Assembly: GCA_023419875.1 (NCBI GenBank)
Contig: JAEZXM010000108.1
Location: 1 to 19,236, forward strand
DNA from: Pseudomonadota bacterium
GTDB lineage: Bacteria > Myxococcota > Myxococcia > Myxococcales > Anaeromyxobacteraceae
DNA: 19,236 nt
Direction of reading: 5' to 3'
Positions within the stretch are counted from its first letter, which is position 1, and every line of letters starts with the position of its first letter. A program made the position numbers and the translations under genes. Positions 1 to 6,128 of the stretch are shown here, in pieces. The notes below the pieces were generated by a model. It had not been told where the DNA came from. It worked only from the letters and a program-made list of their open reading frames with translations, and made no database searches.

Positions 1-369
1 GTCGCCGATGCGCCGGCCCGACCAGCCGAACGGGTTCCGCTCGAGGTAGGTGTGGAAGTACCAGTTCACGAACTGCCAGTCGAAGGCGAGGTTGTCCGAG
101 AAGAAGACCGGCCGGCCGCGGCTCGTCGCGAGGATCCACTTCTCGAACGCCTCCATCACCGGCCCTGGCTCGTCGAAGCGCAGGTGCTCGTCGCGCGAGA
201 CACCGGAGATCGCGAGCGCCTCGGGCAGGAAGCGGTCGGAGATGGGCCGGGTGCGGCCGCGGAACGTGCGCGAGAGCCCGGGCTCGACGAGCACCGCGCC
301 GAACGAGATCATCGAGAACTTCCCGGGGATCGGCCCGTCGGCCTCGACGTCCACGACGTAGAAGGACAT
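1..369 (-). CDS. DnaQ/RNase T-like 3'-5' exonuclease, partial (C-terminus beyond left edge)
   Basis: The reading frame starts at ATG 369-367 and is open for 123 codons to the left edge, so the C-terminal part is missing. The protein opens with FYVVDVEADG, a typical DxE metal-binding motif (D7, E9) of the DEDD exonuclease superfamily. A second conserved block, FFSDNLAFDWQF near residues 89-100, supplies the next acidic residue (the Asp of AFDWQF). The family removes nucleotides from 3' ends of RNA or DNA using two metal ions; the substrate here cannot be told. The final DEDD block (HxxxxD or YxxxD) would lie outside the window. The gene follows the methyltransferase stop by 44 bp on the same strand and is probably co-transcribed. 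No convincing Shine-Dalgarno sequence precedes the start. The family call is good; the subfamily is uncertain. Confidence 0.8.
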   Translation of the reverse strand, partial: MSFYVVDVEADGPIPGKFSMISFGAVLVEPGLSRTFRGRTRPISDRFLPEALAISGVSRDEHLRFDEPGPVMEAFEKWILATSRGRPVFFSDNLAFDWQFVNWYFHTYLERNPFGWSGRRIGD

Positions 370-413
370 GCGCGCGGAGATAACCACGCGGGATGGGCGG
401 CGTCGAGCGTCGT

Positions 414-1034
414 TCAGGAGCTCCGGGCGAGGAGCAGGACGCGGTACATCCCGCCGAGCAAGCTCGGCTCGTCGTGCACGATGGCGCAGGGTTGCCCCGC
501 GACCACGTCGCCGAGGCGCCGGTTGACGTCGGTGCCGAGGAGCGTCGTCACCGCGTTCCCCAGCCGGCGGCGGAGGCCGGGCGCGCTCCCGTCGGGCAGG
601 AACTTGTCGAAGACCGCGATACGACCTCCGGGCCGCAGGACCCGGAGGATCTCTCGCAGGCAGGCGGCGGGGTCGGGGACGACGCTCAGGATGAGGTTCG
701 CGACCGCAGCGTCGAACGACGCGTCCTCGAACGGGAGCGCCTGGGCGTCACCGAGGGTGAGCTCGACCTCGCGGCCGGGCACGGGCAGCCGGGCGCGCGC
801 TCGGGCGAGCATCGCCGGGCTGAGGTCGATCCCCGAGGCCCGGACCCCGGGCGGCAGGAGCGGCAGGTCGGCGCCGGTCCCCACGCCGGCGAGGAGGACG
901 CGCTCCCCGGAGCGCGGCACGAGGAGCTCCATCGCGCGCGTGCGCCCGGGCAGGAAGAAGCGCGAGAGGACCGCGTCGTACACGGGGGCCCAGAGCCCGT
1001 AGACGGTCAGGTTGCGGCGGTTGGACATCCTCAT
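414..1034 (-). CDS. Class I SAM-dependent methyltransferase (methyltransferase type 11, phospholipid/quinone methyltransferase-like)
   Basis: This 206-residue protein has the Rossmann methyltransferase fold. The N-terminal block VYGLWAPVYDAVLSRF resembles the start of UbiE and PmtA-type enzymes. Motif I is VLLAGVGTGADLP near residues 49-61, the acidic end of strand 2 is SGIDLS, and motif post-II is LGDAQALPF. The segment VLRPGGRIAVFDKF matches motif III. The family transfers a methyl group from S-adenosylmethionine; similarity in the N-terminal block suggests a lipid or quinone acceptor such as phosphatidylethanolamine, which is inference. The frame stays open far upstream, but the start is placed at ATG 1034 because GAGGAG lies 10 nt before it; ATG 1028 is an alternative. 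It lies upstream of the exonuclease gene and its start region abuts the divergent broken membrane gene. Confidence 0.85.
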   Translation of the reverse strand: MRMSNRRNLTVYGLWAPVYDAVLSRFFLPGRTRAMELLVPRSGERVLLAGVGTGADLPLLPPGVRASGIDLSPAMLARARARLPVPGREVELTLGDAQALPFEDASFDAAVANLILSVVPDPAACLREILRVLRPGGRIAVFDKFLPDGSAPGLRRRLGNAVTTLLGTDVNRRLGDVVAGQPCAIVHDEPSLLGGMYRVLLLARSS

Positions 1035-1477
1035 GAAGGCCGGACTCCTCGAGCGCGAGCGACTGTCGCACGAACGCGCCGCCCGCGGGGAGCCCCTGGG
1101 CGCCGCTCCTCGCGGCGGTCCTCGCCGCCGCCGCCTTCTCCGCGATCTACGCGGTGATGGTGGCGAGCGCGGTCGTGGTGCGGAGCGCCGCGCTCTCCGC
1201 CGCCGCGGCGGGCTTCTCTCCCTGCTCGGCATCTTCGCGAGCTTCCGCCGGGGCCTCGCACCCCTCTTCTCCGCCGGGGTCCCGCGGAGCGTCTTCTTCG
1301 CGCTCACCGCCCCGCTCCCGCAGTTCGCGAACCTGGCGCGGCAGGCGGCGTGGGTGGCGGACGGGAAGCCGCTCGACCCCGCGGCGCCGGCTTCAGCGTG
1401 CAGTTCGCGGTCCCGGCGGACCGGCTCGAGCGGTGGTTCGCGGACTGCGAGCGGCCGCGGCCTCGGAGCGGATGTGA
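1033..1477 (+). pseudogene. Frame-disrupted membrane protein gene (three apparent -1 shifts)
   Basis: No single frame spans this stretch, yet it shows coding-type GC3 bias in successive frames. About 1037-1200 reads SPWAPLLAAVLAAAAFSAIY, a hydrophobic membrane segment, in the frame where position mod 3 is 2. About 1201-1390 continues in frame 1 with LLSLLGIFASFRRGLAPLFS, FFALTAPLPQF and LARQAAWVADGKPLDP. About 1383-1455 continues in frame 0 with GFSVQFAVPADRLERWFADC. The end may return to frame 2 as AAAASERM and stop at TGA 1475-1477. Joined, this gives a protein of roughly 145 residues with one or two membrane spans that I do not recognise. A possible original start is ATG 1033, which would itself need a +1 shift. 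Either the gene is decayed or the sequence has small deletions. It is divergent from the methyltransferase and the ends overlap. Confidence 0.45.
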
Positions 1478-1559
1478 CCAGCGCGGGAACCTTGTCCGTG
1501 TGACAGGTCCTCGGCCGCACCGCGTAGTACATGTGCGTTCCCACTCCGGAGGAGGGGAC

Positions 1560-2480
1560 ATGTTCACCATTCGTGGAATCTCCCGATCGGCCGCGCTCCT
1601 CGCCGGGGCGCTGCTCTTCGCGGCCTGCCCGAGCGAGCAAGGCGCGCGCGGGCCCGAGGGGCCGCCGGGCCCGACGGGACCCTCTGGGCCGGCCGGAGGC
1701 GAGGGCTCGGGAACGGGGCTGCGGTTCGTCGGCCCCTGGAATCTCGAGGTCTTCTACGAGGCCGGCGACGAGGTCGTGTACGAGGGGCAGGTCTACATCG
1801 CGCTCCGGGGGCACCGCGGGTACCCGCCCGACCACGAGGACATGGAGGTCCAGAATCCCTGGATGCTCCTGTCCGTCGCGGGCGTCGAGGGTCCGGCTGG
1901 GCCCGAGGGCCCGAAGGGTGAGTCGGGCCCGCAAGGTCCGGCCGGTCCCGAGGGACCGCAGGGACCTACCGGCGCCGCCGGTCCGCGGGGAGTGCCTGGC
2001 CCGCAGGGGGTCCCGGGACCCGCCGGCCCCGGCGTTGCGCTTCTCCAGACGCCGTTCCACAGGGTGGTCTTCAAGGAAGGGATGTTCGCGCACGTCGTCC
2101 CCGTCAGCTTCGTCGCCCCCGCGGACGGGACGGCGGTGGTCCTCTTCACCGGCACCTGCTGCCTCGACACGGCGCCCGTGGGGACCGAGAAGAGCGGCGG
2201 CACGGACACTGCGCAGGAGCCGACCACGTGGATCGGGCTCGGCATCGGGTACGACGTGGAGGTCCCGAGCGACCGGACCATGATCGAGATCCCGAACGTC
2301 CCGGGTCCGTCGCTGCACTACTGCCTCCCGACGACGGCGTCACGCGCCGTGCCGGTGCCCGCCGGGGCGAATCGCCTCTGGGTGAATGCGAAGGGGAACC
2401 GAGGAGGCTACTGCTCCGGCTACGCCACGGTGTTCTTCGCCGAGCAGCAGCTCGACGCGCCCCCGGCCCAGAACGAGTAG
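1560..2480 (+). CDS. Collagen-like lipoprotein with CBM5/12-like insert and C-terminal beta-rich domain
   Basis: The start is ATG 1560, placed by the GGAGGAGGGG ribosome site a few bases upstream; the product is 306 residues. Residues 1-23 form a lipoprotein signal with lipobox LLFAAC (Cys23). A first Gly-X-Y tract of six triplets covers residues 28-46. Residues about 57-103 (GPWNLEVFYEAGDEVVYEGQ and on to PWMLL) follow the pattern of a chitin-binding type 3/CBM5/12 domain, with W60, Y66, GD 69-70, Y74, Y79 and W101. A second tract of about 17 Gly-X-Y triplets covers 108-158. The remaining ~145 residues look like a beta-sandwich and include a CC pair (LFTGTCCLD) and SLHYCLP. It is predicted to be membrane-anchored and exposed at the surface or periplasm, perhaps binding polysaccharide; that role is inference. 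The gene is preceded by the broken membrane gene and followed by a hairpin terminator. Confidence 0.85.
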   Translation: MFTIRGISRSAALLAGALLFAACPSEQGARGPEGPPGPTGPSGPAGGEGSGTGLRFVGPWNLEVFYEAGDEVVYEGQVYIALRGHRGYPPDHEDMEVQNPWMLLSVAGVEGPAGPEGPKGESGPQGPAGPEGPQGPTGAAGPRGVPGPQGVPGPAGPGVALLQTPFHRVVFKEGMFAHVVPVSFVAPADGTAVVLFTGTCCLDTAPVGTEKSGGTDTAQEPTTWIGLGIGYDVEVPSDRTMIEIPNVPGPSLHYCLPTTASRAVPVPAGANRLWVNAKGNRGGYCSGYATVFFAEQQLDAPPAQNE

Positions 2481-2503
2481 GCCCGCGGATCGCGCAGCAC
2501 CAG

Positions 2504-2540
2504 GACCGGGTGGGCGCGGGGCGCTCGCCCGGTCCCTTTC
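2504..2540 (+). terminator. Probable terminator of the collagen-like lipoprotein gene
   Basis: GACCGGGTGGGCG (2504-2516) can pair with CGCTCGCCCGGTC (2522-2534) around a 5-nt loop, giving a 13-bp stem with two G-T wobbles. It starts 24 bp after the lipoprotein stop. The tail CCTTTC has only a short T run, so it is a weak intrinsic terminator by sequence. Confidence 0.5.
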
Positions 2541-2889
2541 GTGGGCCCTCGCGATCGAACGCCCGATCCTCCTCCGCGCCAAATGCATCGCTCACAGCCC
2601 TGCCAGAAATGCGTGCCCGATCGGGCCAGCGATCGGCTGGTTGACTACAAGTGAGTCTGCGGGTGCCCGGAACGCAGGTCGAAGGAAACCCCGGGGCAAT
2701 GCAAACATGGCCCGCAGGGGAGAGGTCGATGCGTGCTCCGGTAGGAGAGTCCCGCAGATCCGGTACTTTACGATTCTTGCAGCTGACCTGTCGGGCTCGG
2801 GAGTTCCGGCACGGATATTCCATGGTTGGGCCTGTGGCACGAAAGGTTGTCGGGAATTCTCCGCTCTAGCCCAGGGTAAGGATCGCATC
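2541..2889. other. Non-coding stretch upstream of the STAS gene
   Basis: About 350 bp with no reading frame that shows coding bias; base composition is visibly less GC-rich than the flanking genes. It presumably holds the STAS gene promoter. TTGACT at 2641 has no matching -10 element, and TGGCAC at 2835 resembles half of a sigma-54 site but with wrong spacing. I cannot assign a promoter. The lower GC content would also fit a regulatory region or a remnant of a lost gene. Confidence 0.4.
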
Positions 2890-3183
2890 ATGCGTTCCAA
2901 TGGCGCGACCGTGATCCGGATGGACGGTGTGTTCGACGTGCCAGCCGCGCAGCGGCTGGCTCACACGCTCGAGCAGACCGACAAGAACGAGCAGATCCGG
3001 ATCGATCTCACGCAGGTCCGCGAGTTCCATGACTACGGCGTGACCGTCCTCGCACAGGCGCTCGCTTCACGTGGCGCGCGCATCGACGTGCGGGGGCTTC
3101 GGCAGCATCACCTGCGGCTGCTCCGGTATCTCGGGGTGGACGCCGGCGGCCCCGCGTTCGGGACCGAAGCCGAAGTGGTCTAG
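2890..3183 (+). CDS. STAS-domain protein (anti-sigma factor antagonist-like), lacking the usual phospho-serine
   Basis: A 97-residue single-domain protein starting at ATG 2890, with AAGGA 7 nt upstream. The fold signature is clear: an early strand-turn VIRMDGVFDVPAAQRL (residues 8-23), the helix HTLEQT, then the core strand-loop IRIDLTQVREFHDYGVTVLA (36-55). In SpoIIAA/RsbV proteins this loop reads D-S or D-T, and the Ser/Thr is phosphorylated by a partner anti-sigma kinase; here D48 is followed by Tyr49. The protein is therefore likely a non-phosphorylated or differently regulated STAS unit, as in stressosome scaffolds, lipid/ABC transport (MlaB-like) or chemosensory partners. No kinase, phosphatase or sigma factor gene is adjacent. 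It stands alone, with its own strong terminator. Confidence 0.75.
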   Translation: MRSNGATVIRMDGVFDVPAAQRLAHTLEQTDKNEQIRIDLTQVREFHDYGVTVLAQALASRGARIDVRGLRQHHLRLLRYLGVDAGGPAFGTEAEVV

Positions 3184-3213
3184 CCGCAAGGCTTCGTAGT
3201 GCGGGCATCACCG

Positions 3214-3245
3214 GCCCGCGCGCGAGAGCGCGCGGGCTTTTTGTT
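3214..3245 (+). terminator. Rho-independent terminator after the STAS gene
   Basis: GCCCGCGCGC (3214-3223) pairs perfectly with GCGCGCGGGC (3228-3237) around a GAGA loop, and is followed at once by TTTTTGTTT. The 10-bp stem and T-tract make this the clearest intrinsic terminator in the window. It ends the STAS transcript 30 bp after its stop codon. Confidence 0.9.
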
Positions 3246-3267
3246 TGCCCATGTGCGCGCTCACACG

Positions 3268-3307
3268 CTCCCGCCCGCCCCGGAGGAGGGAGCGGGGCGA
3301 GCGGGAG
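3268..3307 (-). terminator. Long GC hairpin downstream of the PKD-repeat lipoprotein
   Basis: On the minus strand CTCCCGCTCGCCCCG pairs with CGGGGCGGGCGGGAG over 15 bp with one wobble and a 10-nt loop. It lies 35 bp beyond the stop of the minus-strand lipoprotein gene, between two convergent genes. No T-tract follows it on either strand, so it may be a transcript-end stabilising structure rather than a true intrinsic terminator. Confidence 0.45.
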
Positions 3308-3341
3308 CGGTTTCCTCGGGGAGCGGCGAGAGGGGCGCCGC

Positions 3342-5153
3342 TCAGCGGCAGCTGGGTGAGACGGTGATCGTCCCCTCGGTGGACTCGACGCCGTCGGAGG
3401 CGACGAACGAGGCCGTCTTGGTACCCGGCACGTTGTGGCACGAGAACCACTTCGGGATCGTGAACGGCAGCGAGCAGGAGACGCCCGGTTCACAGTGGAT
3501 CGTCCCCACGCTCGACGAGGACTCGATCTCCACCGGGTCGCCGTCCGGATCGATCGCCACTCCTGCGGCTGTGATGCTGATCGGTCCGTAGGCGTAAGGC
3601 GGCGCGTAGTACGACGGGCTGCAGTTCAGGATGCCCCCCGCTTCTGTGTTGCATGTGATCCGCGGCTCGAACGACTGTGCGCTCACGATCGGCGCCTGGT
3701 TGCCGATCCGAAAGGCGACGGACACGGGTTCGAGCTGCGTCCACGGATCGCCGACCGCGATCGTGGCCTCCCGCGATCGGAGGAACGGCAGGAGCGGCCC
3801 TCCCGCCGAGCACTGCAACCGGAGTGTTCCGAGGTCGTGCGCGTAGTACGGGCACTCATGGTCGGCCGTCACCTCGAACGTCAGAGGATCACCGTCCGGG
3901 TCCACCCAGCGGCCGAGCTTGGGGCTCGAAACGTAGCGATACGATGGTACGTCGAACGAGTGCGCGGCCTGGGCGTCGGGGCCCTCGGCAAGAGCCGGGG
4001 GTCGATTGCCGACGGTCACGGCGAAGACCGAGCTGACGGTCCCGGCGTTCACGTCGGACGCATCCACCGTGACCGTCCGCACGACCCCGTCGGCGAGGAG
4101 CTCGGCGCTCGTGTGGGCGAGAATGTCGAACCCGATTCCAGCGGGAGAGCCGGTCGTCTCGCCCGGCGGGATTGCCCAGGCGCTGAAGCTCGCACTGCCG
4201 TCGCCCGTATGCTGGTGCCTGACGCTCGCGGTGACGGGGTCGCCGTCCGGGTCCGAGACCACCACGGGGAAGCTGTTCCGGCAGATGAAGGAGTGGTTGA
4301 GGATCTCGTACTGGTGATCGAATGGCCCCTCGGGCCCTCCCCCGATCACGGGCGGCCGGTTTCCGACGCTCACGCGTGCGACCGCGGAATCGAGCACCCC
4401 CGTGCCGTCCAGAACCTCCACGAGGAAGTCCCAGTCGCCGGCGATGGAGACGCCGTCCGTCTCGATCTGCACGGTCGGATCGAGCACGTTCGCGCTGGGC
4501 AGGAGGGTGACCGTCCGGCCGGTACCGGGGCCGATCTCCCGGCCCGCTGGCGGCATCACCGTCCAGCGGACGTTCGTGAAGGACGGGCTCGTGGGCGTCG
4601 CCGAGAGCTGGATCGCCGAGGCCGGTCGGCACACGAGCGGGTCGCCGCTACACGTGTGCTCGACCGTCTGATCGGGTCCTGTCTCGATGAGCTTCGACCC
4701 GGAGCCCGAGGCCACGTCCATCGTCTGGGTGTACGGCTCGCTCTCGGCGTGCATCTCGTCCAGCACCGAGAGCGACACGTCGTAGTGCCCGGCGCAGCCG
4801 AACCGGAACGAGACCTGGCGCGCCGTGCTCGAGAGCGTCGGCAAGGGGCAGGCGGCGTCGGCGCTCGTGATCCTCCAGGCGTACGAGAGGATGGAGTCTC
4901 CTTCGTCCGGATCGCTCGCGGGCGAGGCGTCCAGCGAGACCACGCTGTTGGCCCGAAGCTCCCCGATCACGGTGAACCGGGCGATGGGCGGCGAGTTCTC
5001 GACGCACGCTGACGCCGTGCAGCGGGCGGTCGCCGGGCAGGATTCGTCGTTCACGCAAGCCGCGATCGACGGCGTGGGTGGACCGGAGCACGCGGAGACG
5101 AGCCCGGAAGCGAGGACGAGAGCGGCGGCCAGGACCCTTTCGGTATGAGACAT
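3342..5153 (-). CDS. Large lipoprotein with PKD/cadherin-like Ig repeats
   Basis: The start is ATG 5153, chosen because GAGGGG lies 8 nt upstream and the product begins with a lipoprotein signal, VLAAALVLASGLVSAC (Cys22). The protein has 603 residues. After the lipobox comes a short Cys-rich motif, CVNDESCPATARCTASACV, of a kind common in predicted myxobacterial lipoproteins. The rest is a series of roughly 110-130-residue beta-rich domains. The first looks like a PKD domain (PIARFTVIGEL to SYAWRI). Later ones are marked by DPDGDP turns (three copies, plus DPDEGD in the first) and by linkers VGNRPPV, VGNRPPA and IGNQAP. These repeats usually serve adhesion or as spacers at the cell surface; no enzyme domain is visible. 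It is transcribed alone, divergent from the 5434 operon and convergent with the STAS gene. The specific role is unknown. Confidence 0.82.
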   Translation of the reverse strand: MSHTERVLAAALVLASGLVSACSGPPTPSIAACVNDESCPATARCTASACVENSPPIARFTVIGELRANSVVSLDASPASDPDEGDSILSYAWRITSADAACPLPTLSSTARQVSFRFGCAGHYDVSLSVLDEMHAESEPYTQTMDVASGSGSKLIETGPDQTVEHTCSGDPLVCRPASAIQLSATPTSPSFTNVRWTVMPPAGREIGPGTGRTVTLLPSANVLDPTVQIETDGVSIAGDWDFLVEVLDGTGVLDSAVARVSVGNRPPVIGGGPEGPFDHQYEILNHSFICRNSFPVVVSDPDGDPVTASVRHQHTGDGSASFSAWAIPPGETTGSPAGIGFDILAHTSAELLADGVVRTVTVDASDVNAGTVSSVFAVTVGNRPPALAEGPDAQAAHSFDVPSYRYVSSPKLGRWVDPDGDPLTFEVTADHECPYYAHDLGTLRLQCSAGGPLLPFLRSREATIAVGDPWTQLEPVSVAFRIGNQAPIVSAQSFEPRITCNTEAGGILNCSPSYYAPPYAYGPISITAAGVAIDPDGDPVEIESSSSVGTIHCEPGVSCSLPFTIPKWFSCHNVPGTKTASFVASDGVESTEGTITVSPSCR

Positions 5154-5433
5154 ATGGTGTTCCCCTCGAACGCCGGAAGCGAAGCCGGTGGCGATGCCGC
5201 CGGACATTGCGCGGCCCGTTCCAAGAGCCAGGTGCAGGATTCTCGCGGGGATGCACGGGTGACTGCGCGCCGCGAGGGTCCGCCAAACAGCCGGTGGTGC
5301 GTGGGACGGACCTTCTACCGGATCGCGGGCGCGTGGATCCAGCACTTCGCGACAGCACGCCGCTTGCAATTCGCACCAGGACCATGTGTCAATCGCGCCC
5401 CATCAGCACGCCGGACAACGGGAGGCGCCCGCA

Positions 5434-6117
5434 ATGAACTTGCCGGGAGCGGTGACGATCGTGCTCGCGCTCGCGGGGGGCGGCGACGACCGGCTCCTCC
5501 TGTGCAGGCCGGAGCTGCAGGGCGATCCTGCGAAGGCGCGCGGCGAGGCCGTGGCGCAGGCCGCGGGCAAGCTCAAGGGAAAGTTCCTGGAGTACGGCGC
5601 CGAGTGCAAGGATCCGGGCGAGGGCGCCCGGGCCGCCCGCCGCGCCGGGCTCGCCCACGCGGTGGTGAGCACGGCGGAGGGAACCCCCGACGGCGCGCGT
5701 TTCCAGCTCGTGCTCGCAGATGTCGGGGTGCCGGCGGAGGGCGAGGACGAGCCCGCGGAGCTGGGACAGGTCCGGGCCCGGCGATCGCTCGAGGTCCGGC
5801 CCGAAGCCGACGCGGTCCCGCCGCTCACGGGCGCGCTCAAGGAGCTGCTCAAGACGCTCCCCCCGAAGCCTGGCCCCGACCCGCAGCACGTCGCCGCCTG
5901 GACCGTCGCCGGCGTCGGCGCGGCGGCGGTGGTGGCGGGGGTGGTGATGGGGTCGAAGGCCGACGATGCCCGGCGGAAGGCCGATCGCGCCACCGACCCG
6001 GCCTCGTACACGAAGCAGCGGAAGCGGTTCAAGGAGCTGAAGGGCCAGAGCAACCTCCTGCTCGGCGCCGGCGGCGCCGCGATCGGCGCGGGGCTCACGT
6101 GGCGGTTCGTGTTCTGA
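5434..6117 (+). CDS. Hypothetical envelope protein with C-terminal two-TM module
   Basis: A 227-residue protein starting at ATG 5434 behind GGGAGG (8-nt spacing). The N-terminus, LPGAVTIVLALAGGG, is hydrophobic and may be a signal peptide or an uncleaved anchor. Residues about 20-145 form a soluble mixed alpha/beta region, ending in PLTGALKELLKTLPP. The C-terminus holds two membrane segments, AAWTVAGVGAAAVVAGVVMG (about 153-172) and LLLGAGGAAIGAGLTWRF (about 208-225), separated by a charged loop of ~35 residues. The same TM-charged loop-TM ending occurs in the third gene of this operon (7670-9313), which suggests a shared membrane module. The lipoprotein gene follows 11 bp later, so the two are co-transcribed. 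I do not recognise a named family. Confidence 0.75.
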   Translation: MNLPGAVTIVLALAGGGDDRLLLCRPELQGDPAKARGEAVAQAAGKLKGKFLEYGAECKDPGEGARAARRAGLAHAVVSTAEGTPDGARFQLVLADVGVPAEGEDEPAELGQVRARRSLEVRPEADAVPPLTGALKELLKTLPPKPGPDPQHVAAWTVAGVGAAAVVAGVVMGSKADDARRKADRATDPASYTKQRKRFKELKGQSNLLLGAGGAAIGAGLTWRFVF

Positions 6118-6128
6118 GGGAGAGAGAG

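Noticed and set aside
414..2318. A single ~630-residue minus-strand protein including the methyltransferase
   Set aside because: Only the last ~206 residues look like a protein family; the upstream part is Arg/Pro-rich shadow sequence opposite the collagen-like gene, and a ribosome site precedes ATG 1034.
2835..2850. TGGCAC...TTGT before the STAS gene as a sigma-54 promoter
   Set aside because: The -24 GG and the -12 element are 11 bases apart instead of 10, and the -12 element reads GT instead of GC.
3435..5012. Long open plus-strand frame opposite the PKD-repeat lipoprotein
   Set aside because: Arg/Val/Asp/His-rich composition with no fold signature; the minus-strand frame has a lipobox, a ribosome site and repeats.
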